Of a stretch of 64,000 bases of DNA, positions 58,681 to 64,000 are shown one piece after another. The translations under genes and the position numbers were made by a program. Each line of letters opens with the position of its first letter. Position 1 is the first letter of the stretch. Source of the DNA: Palsa-343 sp036269135 (lineage in GTDB: Bacteria > Acidobacteriota > Terriglobia > Terriglobales > Acidobacteriaceae); NCBI GenBank assembly GCA_036269135.1, contig DATASQ010000052.1, forward strand, positions 62,001 through 126,000, in the 5' to 3' direction. The notes under the pieces are model-generated. The model was given only the letters and a program-made list of their open reading frames with translations, had not been told where the DNA came from and made no database searches.

Positions 58681-59529
58681 CTAGTGTGCGGGGGAATTCG
58701 AGGGGTGGCTGGAACGGGAGGAGGCCGCGTCCTGCGCGGCGAGCCGGTCGACCTTCTGCCGGTGCTTGCGGACGTAGTGAGCGGCGATATCGGGATAGAA
58801 CTCCCGGATGGAGGAGAACATAACGTCGCGCATGACGGAGTAGCCGAACTTGGTGGCGAGGACCCCGAAGGTGGCGGCGCTGGACGGGTAGTAATAGCGG
58901 GAGACGTATTGGGTGGCGGCCTTGGCGCCAAGACCGGCGATGTTGGGGGTGGACCGTCCGCCGTAGGTGCGGGCGATGGCCTGGCGGTCGATGACATAAA
59001 GGGTGCGGGCCACGAAACTGTGGCCGGCGCCGAGCGCGTAGTAACGGGTGTCTTCGTGGAGAAGGCTGGAGAGCAGAAAGGCGGAGAGGTAGGTGTTGTC
59101 GCTCTTGTCGAGGAAGCCGCGCCAGGTGTAGGCGTAGAACCCGTCGGCCCCTTTGCCGAGGCCGGGGTGCTGGTTCAGGCCTTCGGCGGTCAGGGACGTG
59201 AGCCCGAGGAAGATGAACGAGGAGTAGTCGGTGGCCTGGTGGGTGGCGACGGTGAAGTTGTATTTCCACCCCGGAGGATGAGGCGTGGAGCCGCCGGAGA
59301 CGGTGCGGAAATTCGGCATGAAGCCGAGGATGCGCTTCGGCTGCTGGCGTTCGAGGGGGATGGGGTGACCGGCCGCGTCGAGGGGCATGGGGCGCGGAGC
59401 GGGCTTCGGTCCGGACTGGGCAGGGACTCCGGTTGAGGACGACTGGACGGCGGGCGAAGCCGTGCCGCTCTGCTGGGCATGAGCCGCGGAGAAAAAAGCC
59501 AGGAGGAGAAAGGGGACCACCAAACGCAA
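58681..59529 (-). CDS. Secreted hypothetical protein
   Basis: The product of about 282 residues has a signal peptide (LRLVVPFLLLAFFSAAHAQ), a Pro/Ser/Ala-rich linker, and a domain with KRILGFMPNFRTVSGGSTP, FIFLGLTSLTAEGLNQHPGL, SALLHEDTRYYALGAGHSF-like segments and a C-terminal REFYPDIAAHYVRKHRQKV. Such proteins recur in acidobacterial genomes with no known role; outer-membrane association is possible. The start is uncertain: TTG at 59529 has AAGGA eight bases upstream; TTG at 59562 is in frame. Confidence 0.7.
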   Translation of the reverse strand: MRLVVPFLLLAFFSAAHAQQSGTASPAVQSSSTGVPAQSGPKPAPRPMPLDAAGHPIPLERQQPKRILGFMPNFRTVSGGSTPHPPGWKYNFTVATHQATDYSSFIFLGLTSLTAEGLNQHPGLGKGADGFYAYTWRGFLDKSDNTYLSAFLLSSLLHEDTRYYALGAGHSFVARTLYVIDRQAIARTYGGRSTPNIAGLGAKAATQYVSRYYYPSSAATFGVLATKFGYSVMRDVMFSSIREFYPDIAAHYVRKHRQKVDRLAAQDAASSRSSHPSNSPAH

Positions 59530-59732
59530 ATCGACCGTCCTTGTATTCAGGAGTCGAACCAAGGGAGGGCGACGACTCAGGAACTGCAGCGTTGTAGATT
59601 TCTTTTTGATTAAAACAGGAAAAGAAAGGAAAAGAGGCTAAAGGGCGTGAAAATTGATGACCCAGGTGGCCGTCAGGGTTCGCGGAGCCGGGACAGAGCA
59701 TGCATCCAACAGGGGTTGCGGAGGGGGGAACG

Positions 59733-61373
59733 ATGAGAAAGCGCTGGGTTCGGGTTGTGCTGGCGGTGGTCGTCCTGCTGGCGGCGGCGGTGCTGGTGGT
59801 GCCGCTGTTTGTGAATGCGGATGCGTTTCGGCCGGAGCTGGAAAGCCAGATGTCCGGCGCGCTGGGACGGAAGGTGACGCTGGGGCACCTGAGCTTCTCG
59901 TTATGGTCGGGGAGCCTGGTGGCGAAGAACGTGGCGGTGGCGGACGATCCTGCGTTCGGCGCGAGCCCGTTTTTCGAGGCGAAGTCGCTGCGGATCGGGG
60001 TCAACGTGGGAGCTTTTTTATTCCATCACCAGATGCAGGTGACGAAGTTCGTGGCCCAGAGCCCGGAGGTGCAGCTGATCTCGGGGAAGAACGGGACCTG
60101 GAATTTCTCGAGCCTGGCGCGTGGCGCCGGACCGGGCAGCGGGGCGAACGGCGGCGCGGGTGGGAGCGGTGCGCCGCAGGTGACGGTGGGGAAGTTTGAG
60201 ATCAGCAACGGGAGCGTGGTGGTGTCGTCGGTGCCGGCGACGGGCAAGCCCTTCACCTACAGCGACGTAGATGTGATGGTCGAGAACGTGGGCGTGACGA
60301 AGGCGATGCCCTTCACGGTGTCGGCAAAGCTGCCGGGGAAGGGCACGGTGTCGCTCAGGGGAACCGCGGGGCCGGTGAACCAGCAGAACGCCGAGGCAAC
60401 GCCATTGCAGGCGAGTCTGACGGTCGAGGATTTCGATCCTGTGGCTTCGGGCGTGCTGCCGGCGAGTGAGGGCGTGGGCACGGTGGCCGACGTGACGGCC
60501 CAGATGCAGTCCAATGGAGGCACGCTGACGAGCACGGGGAAGATTACGGCGACGCATCTGCTGTTGTCGCGGGGCGGGACGCCGGCGGCGCAGCCGGTGG
60601 ACGTCGATTATGCGGTCAGCTACGACCTGCAGAGCCAAACCGGGACGGTGAAGGACATCGCGGTGCATGCGGGTCCGGCGGCCGCGCACATGACGGGGAC
60701 GTTCCAGACGGCGGCCGAAGAGACGGTGCTGAATCTGCAGGTAGCGGCTCCCAATCTGCCGGTGGACGCGGTGGAGAATCTGCTGCCGGCCATCGGGATT
60801 CGGCTGCCGAGCGGCTCGCAGCTGAAGGGCGGGACCCTGACCGCGCAGCTGGCGATTACGGGAACGGCGAAGGCTCCGGAGATCAAGGGCCCGGTGCAGG
60901 TGGCGAACACGGACCTGGAGGGCTTCAACCTGGCGCAGAAAGTCGCGGGGCTGAACGTTCCAGGGACTTCCGGGAATGCGACGGCGATTCAGACGCTGCA
61001 GGCGGATGTGGATTCGACGGTGCCGCAGACCACGCTGACGAATATCGTTGCCGATGTGCCGGCGATTGGATCGGCGACCGGCCAGGGAACCGTGACGGCG
61101 GCGGGCGCGCTGAATTTCCAGCTGGTGGCGACAATGAAGGGCGGCGTGGCGACGATGGCGAGCGCGGCGGCCTCGGCGCTGGGCGGGATTGCCGGCGGCC
61201 TGCTGCATTCTGCGGTGAGCAGCGGCGTGCCGCTGACGATTACGGGGACGACCGCGAATCCGGTGATCCGCGCCGACCTGACGAAGATGATGAAGGGCGG
61301 TCTGCCGGGCAACAAGCCGGGACAGAAGAAGGGCGCGGGCAGCGTGTTGAAGGGATTGCTGGGACCGGGGTGA
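59733..61373 (+). CDS. AsmA-like inner-membrane-anchored protein
   Basis: The 546 residues start with one membrane helix (MRKRWVRVVLAVVVLLAAAV) and continue with the AsmA N-terminal pattern (LVVPLFVNADAFRPELESQM, GRKVTLGHLSFSLWSGSL). Long periplasmic beta-strands follow (VQLISGKNGTWNFSSLARG; PGKGTVSLRGTAGPV), as in bridge-like lipid-transport proteins of the AsmA/TamB group. A Lys/Gly-rich tail ends it. ATG 59733 was chosen because GGAGGGGGGAACG precedes it; an upstream ATG at 59700 lacks this. It is followed by a heptad array. Confidence 0.82.
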   Translation: MRKRWVRVVLAVVVLLAAAVLVVPLFVNADAFRPELESQMSGALGRKVTLGHLSFSLWSGSLVAKNVAVADDPAFGASPFFEAKSLRIGVNVGAFLFHHQMQVTKFVAQSPEVQLISGKNGTWNFSSLARGAGPGSGANGGAGGSGAPQVTVGKFEISNGSVVVSSVPATGKPFTYSDVDVMVENVGVTKAMPFTVSAKLPGKGTVSLRGTAGPVNQQNAEATPLQASLTVEDFDPVASGVLPASEGVGTVADVTAQMQSNGGTLTSTGKITATHLLLSRGGTPAAQPVDVDYAVSYDLQSQTGTVKDIAVHAGPAAAHMTGTFQTAAEETVLNLQVAAPNLPVDAVENLLPAIGIRLPSGSQLKGGTLTAQLAITGTAKAPEIKGPVQVANTDLEGFNLAQKVAGLNVPGTSGNATAIQTLQADVDSTVPQTTLTNIVADVPAIGSATGQGTVTAAGALNFQLVATMKGGVATMASAAASALGGIAGGLLHSAVSSGVPLTITGTTANPVIRADLTKMMKGGLPGNKPGQKKGAGSVLKGLLGPG

Positions 61374-61377
61374 GGCA

Positions 61378-61426
61378 GGGTGCAGCGGACAGGTTGCAGG
61401 TTACAGGTTGCGGGTTACCGGTTACC
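61378..61426. repeat. Heptad array 6: seven units of GGTTACA type
   Basis: GGGTGCA, GCGGACA, GGTTGCA, GGTTACA, GGTTGCG, GGTTACC, GGTTACC, directly after the AsmA-like gene. The units match array 2 upstream of thrC. Confidence 0.85.
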
Positions 61427-61535
61427 GACGGTGGGCGCGCTGCTGAACGGGCTGGCTGGTTCTGCTTGTGTCGCTGCGGATGCGCTGACTGGGAGAGTAA
61501 GCTGGTTTCCGACGGATGCCCGGTGGGCTCAGAGG

Positions 61536-63632
61536 ATGAGGCTATTTATTCCAGAGGCGGTGCTGTCCGCGGGTCTCATGGCGACGCTGATTTTCGGCGG
61601 CGCCTCTGCGCGGGCGCAGAATGCGTCAGGGCCGCAAAATGCGATGCCGCTGCGGCCGTCCACCGTCTACCACCCGGCAGCCCCGAGCGCGGCGGAGCGT
61701 TCGACCTATCGGGAACTGGATCTGCTGCGGCGCGATGGATTTGCGGGGGCGACGCAGGCAACCGTCACGGTCAGAGTCGTCGATAAGAAAGGCAACACGG
61801 CGGGCGACCTGCGGCCTGACGATTTCGCGCTGATCGTGAATGGGACGCGACGAGCGTTTCGACTCCATGTTCCGATTGCGGGCGCGCCCACGGTTCCACC
61901 CATCGTGCTGCTGGTATTTCCGCCCAATCAGCCGCTGGTGCATCACATGGGCGCCGAGCAGGCGATCCGGTACTTCTCGCGGCAGGCGAAGGAGCAACTT
62001 TCCTGGAAAGTGGGCACGTTCGACGCGAATGGGAAGTTTGCCCCCTTTACCGATTCGCGCTCGGCGCTGCTGGCAAGGCTGAATGAGATCGATCGCACAA
62101 AGGAGCCGTTTGAGTATGCGGGGGACGGCATGCCGGGCAACATCCGCATGGAAAGCGGCTGGCTGACCCAGGCGGACGAAACGATTGGGCTAATGCAGCG
62201 GTATGCCGGACCGAAGCTGATTTTGGCGATGAATCCGTCCGCCGACTGGTCGTTTGGATTGAACGATCCTTCGATGGCGCAGGATGGTCCTGAGGCGCTG
62301 ATGTCGGCAGCCGGATTCGTCGGCGGCCACATCTTCGTCGATGATGTGTCGGGGCCCGGCGTTGTGATTCCCGGCGGCGAGGCGGCCGACACAGCTGCCA
62401 CGTGGGGAACGGTTCCTTCGTACCACGCCCAGGTGAGCCCGAGGCAGATGGCGCAACTCAACTACTTTGCCTATCGCACCTCACAAATGATGCAGGCCGG
62501 CGAGGACACCCAGGGCGGCTTCGCTAATTCGCTCGATAAGCTGGCGGCGCAGATGAATCGCGAGGTGACGGGCAATTACCTGCTGGACTTCGATCTGACC
62601 GCGGAGGACCGGGACCGGGGAGCCCCCGACGTAAGTGTGCAGCTGGCACGGCGCCCTCTGCGCCTGAATATTCTGGATGTTGTTCCCATAGGAGTGGAGC
62701 CGGGTTCGGCGGAGGCCGGCACCGGGCGCAGGCTGGCCTTGCTGCTGCGCGAGGCGACCGCCGGGCATGTGCGATCGCCGGAGTTCAGAATCTTCCAGCA
62801 TGTCGATCATTTTCCCGTCCACGAAGGACTGAAGCCGGATTTGCCGATGGGCGGCGCGGTGGCGTGGACCGGCGCTGGGCCGGCGCCCGCCGAAATTCAA
62901 ATTGTGGATTCCGTGGAAGATGCGAACTTCTCGACCGTGCTGCTGCAGCGGGAAATGACGGCACATTGGGACGGTCGCAGCTTCGCCTGGGAGCACGACG
63001 GCCAGCTGGAGCCCGGGGAATATATCTGGCGCACCGGTGTGTACGACGGGAGGGGCACGATTCTGGCGGCGGCGGAAGAAAAGATCGATGTCGAGTTCCC
63101 GCATGCGAGTGCGCTTGCGATGAGCAGTCTGGTCTTTGGCAGGAGCTGCGAAACGGGTCCCTCGGCCAGCGGGTTGCAGCGGCGGCCCGCACCCGGAACG
63201 GGGCCGGAGGGACCGCATCCGGTGATCGATCCGATGCGGGCAATGCATTGCCGGATCAAGCTGGACGCTACGGACAGCCTGCTGCCGAGCGATCGGCTGC
63301 TGGCGTTTGTACGCATCTATCCCGACGATAAGCTCGGCCGGCGGGATCCCGGGCAGTGGCGAGCGACGTATCGGCTGCAGTCCGCGTCCGGCGCGGTGGA
63401 AACGCAACGGGAGATTCCCTTCACGCTCGACTCCGGCTCCGGGTATGTGGCTTTTGCGCAGATGCCGCTGGAAGAGATCGCCGGCGCGGCGGGGAGACAT
63501 ACGCTGGAGGTCGTGGTACGCGGACCGGGGATTCGCGGAGAGCTGAAGGAGATGCGGTCGATCTTTATTGGGGCGCGGGGACCGGAGAGTAGCGCGCAGG
63601 CGCAGGCCACGCCGGTGGTGCGGGTGCAATGA
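61536..63632 (+). CDS. Secreted VWFA-related protein of acidobacterial type
   Basis: The 698 residues (from ATG 61536) have a signal peptide ending GGASARAQ, then a region resembling acidobacterial VWFA-like domains: ATVTVRVVDKKGNTAGDLRP with DDFALIVNGTRRAF, VLLVFPPNQPLVHHMGAEQA, and a segment near LNYFAYRTSQMMQAGEDTQG. The MIDAS metal motif (DxSxS) is not preserved. C-terminal beta-rich regions follow (FSTVLLQREMTAHWDGRSFA). The role is probably extracellular binding; no enzyme motif is seen. The frame is open upstream through the heptad array, but that part is not expected to be coding. Confidence 0.7.
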   Translation: MRLFIPEAVLSAGLMATLIFGGASARAQNASGPQNAMPLRPSTVYHPAAPSAAERSTYRELDLLRRDGFAGATQATVTVRVVDKKGNTAGDLRPDDFALIVNGTRRAFRLHVPIAGAPTVPPIVLLVFPPNQPLVHHMGAEQAIRYFSRQAKEQLSWKVGTFDANGKFAPFTDSRSALLARLNEIDRTKEPFEYAGDGMPGNIRMESGWLTQADETIGLMQRYAGPKLILAMNPSADWSFGLNDPSMAQDGPEALMSAAGFVGGHIFVDDVSGPGVVIPGGEAADTAATWGTVPSYHAQVSPRQMAQLNYFAYRTSQMMQAGEDTQGGFANSLDKLAAQMNREVTGNYLLDFDLTAEDRDRGAPDVSVQLARRPLRLNILDVVPIGVEPGSAEAGTGRRLALLLREATAGHVRSPEFRIFQHVDHFPVHEGLKPDLPMGGAVAWTGAGPAPAEIQIVDSVEDANFSTVLLQREMTAHWDGRSFAWEHDGQLEPGEYIWRTGVYDGRGTILAAAEEKIDVEFPHASALAMSSLVFGRSCETGPSASGLQRRPAPGTGPEGPHPVIDPMRAMHCRIKLDATDSLLPSDRLLAFVRIYPDDKLGRRDPGQWRATYRLQSASGAVETQREIPFTLDSGSGYVAFAQMPLEEIAGAAGRHTLEVVVRGPGIRGELKEMRSIFIGARGPESSAQAQATPVVRVQ

Positions 63633-63668
63633 GGATGGCGCAGGCAGAATAAGGCGCCGGGATCGGTA

Positions 63669-64000
63669 TCAGCTGCGGTTACGTTCGGCGATGGGCAGGC
63701 GGATTTCGGCGCGGCAGCCTTGCTGGCCTTGCCGGTTGCGGAGGTCGATGGAGCCGCCGTGCGCTTCCACGATCTGGCGGGCTAACGCGAGTCCGACGCC
63801 TGTGCCGGATTTTTTGGTCGTGTAGAGCGGCACGAAGAGGTTGTCCGGATTGGCCAGGCCGGGCCCGTTGTCGTCGATGGCAATGCAGACGAGGCCGTCT
63901 TCTTCGAGGGCGCGGACGGCGACTTCCGGGACGCATCGGGATCGAGAAAAAGCAGGCCCTTCGGCTTCGCTCGGGATGACCATTGTGGGGTCGGTGGGGA
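63669..64000 (-). CDS. Sensor histidine kinase, C-terminal ATPase domain (partial)
   Basis: The frame is open to the window edge and ends at 63669. Visible are the N/G1-box region IAIDDNGPGLANPDN, the F-box FVPLYTTKKSGTG, and the G2-box GVGLALARQIVEAHGGSI, typical of the HATPase of a two-component kinase. The residues before this (MVIPSEAEGPAFSRSR), where the variable loop after the N-box should be, are encoded by dispersed element copy E, read in frame. The sensor and His-containing parts lie outside the window. Confidence 0.85.
   Translation of the reverse strand, partial: PTDPTMVIPSEAEGPAFSRSRCVPEVAVRALEEDGLVCIAIDDNGPGLANPDNLFVPLYTTKKSGTGVGLALARQIVEAHGGSIDLRNRQGQQGCRAEIRLPIAERNRS
63944..63980. 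repeat. Dispersed element copy E, inside the histidine kinase frame
   Basis: On the minus strand it runs GTCATCCCGAGCGAAGCCGA and ends GGGCCTGCTTTTTCTCG, sharing both end blocks with copy A. It is translated in frame as VIPSEAEGPAFSR. Confidence 0.65.

Noticed and set aside
60018..61208. 396-codon frame opposite the AsmA-like gene
   Set aside because: Arg/His-rich antisense shadow without motifs.

Overview
The window is GC-rich chromosomal DNA, densely packed with genes, and looks like a flagellated Gram-negative Acidobacteriota of the Terriglobia/Acidobacteriia type. The assignment is inferred from the gene mix, without a phylogeny. It rests on an Oar-like TonB receptor with a carboxypeptidase-regulatory N-domain, a VWFA-like secreted protein of acidobacterial style, the BlaI/M56 pair, tandem DUF507 genes, futalosine-pathway MqnA, secreted GH3 and GH18 enzymes, and flagellar L- and P-ring genes (which imply an outer membrane).

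Layout. 1-7.4 kb: flagellar rod/ring/hook-junction operon flgF-flgG-flgA-flgH-flgI-flgJ(N)-flgM-flgN-flgK-flgL, with a well-spaced sigma-28 promoter candidate inside the end of flgJ, just before flgM. 7.4-15 kb: secreted GH3 beta-glucosidase, amidase, CocE/AEH-type hydrolase, c-type cytochrome with a DUF2165 membrane partner. 15-28.4 kb: housekeeping genes: rimO-yacG-pgpA-NHL protein-cinA, blaI/M56 sensor pair with its operator, plsY-gpsA, an HD-GYP protein behind a structured leader, ftsY, ribD-ribE. 28.4-40.7 kb: VOC protein and WYL regulator behind a perfect palindrome, threonine synthase, VTT membrane protein, mqnA, dprA, topA, a beta-propeller lipoprotein, MgtC, a small membrane protein, fabH. 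40.8-50 kb: SRP RNA, TonB receptor, DUF507 pair, rarA-trmH, tsaC-ydcF-like, a secreted hypothetical. 50-64 kb: yggX, hom-hpnI-like, hypothetical, GH18, Tat-exported glycosidase-like protein, rhlE, secreted hypothetical, AsmA-like, VWFA-like, and the C-terminal end of a histidine kinase cut by the window edge.

The most unusual structure lies outside the genes. Seven intergenic arrays all have a 7-bp period (forms such as GGGAATA, GGTTACA, GCCAGTA). Five copies of a second dispersed element carry a GTCATCCCGA-type end. At two loci a heptad array runs straight into a copy of the second element. One array encodes the last residues and stop codon of topA. One copy of the second element is read in frame inside the histidine kinase. 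Other candidates are an RNA switch-like leader before the HD-GYP gene and several genes with a -10 box placed so close to the start codon that leaderless transcripts are likely.

No tRNA, rRNA, CRISPR array, insertion sequence, prophage or defence island was seen. Most genes run as short operons with 1-4 base stop/start overlaps, suggesting translational coupling.
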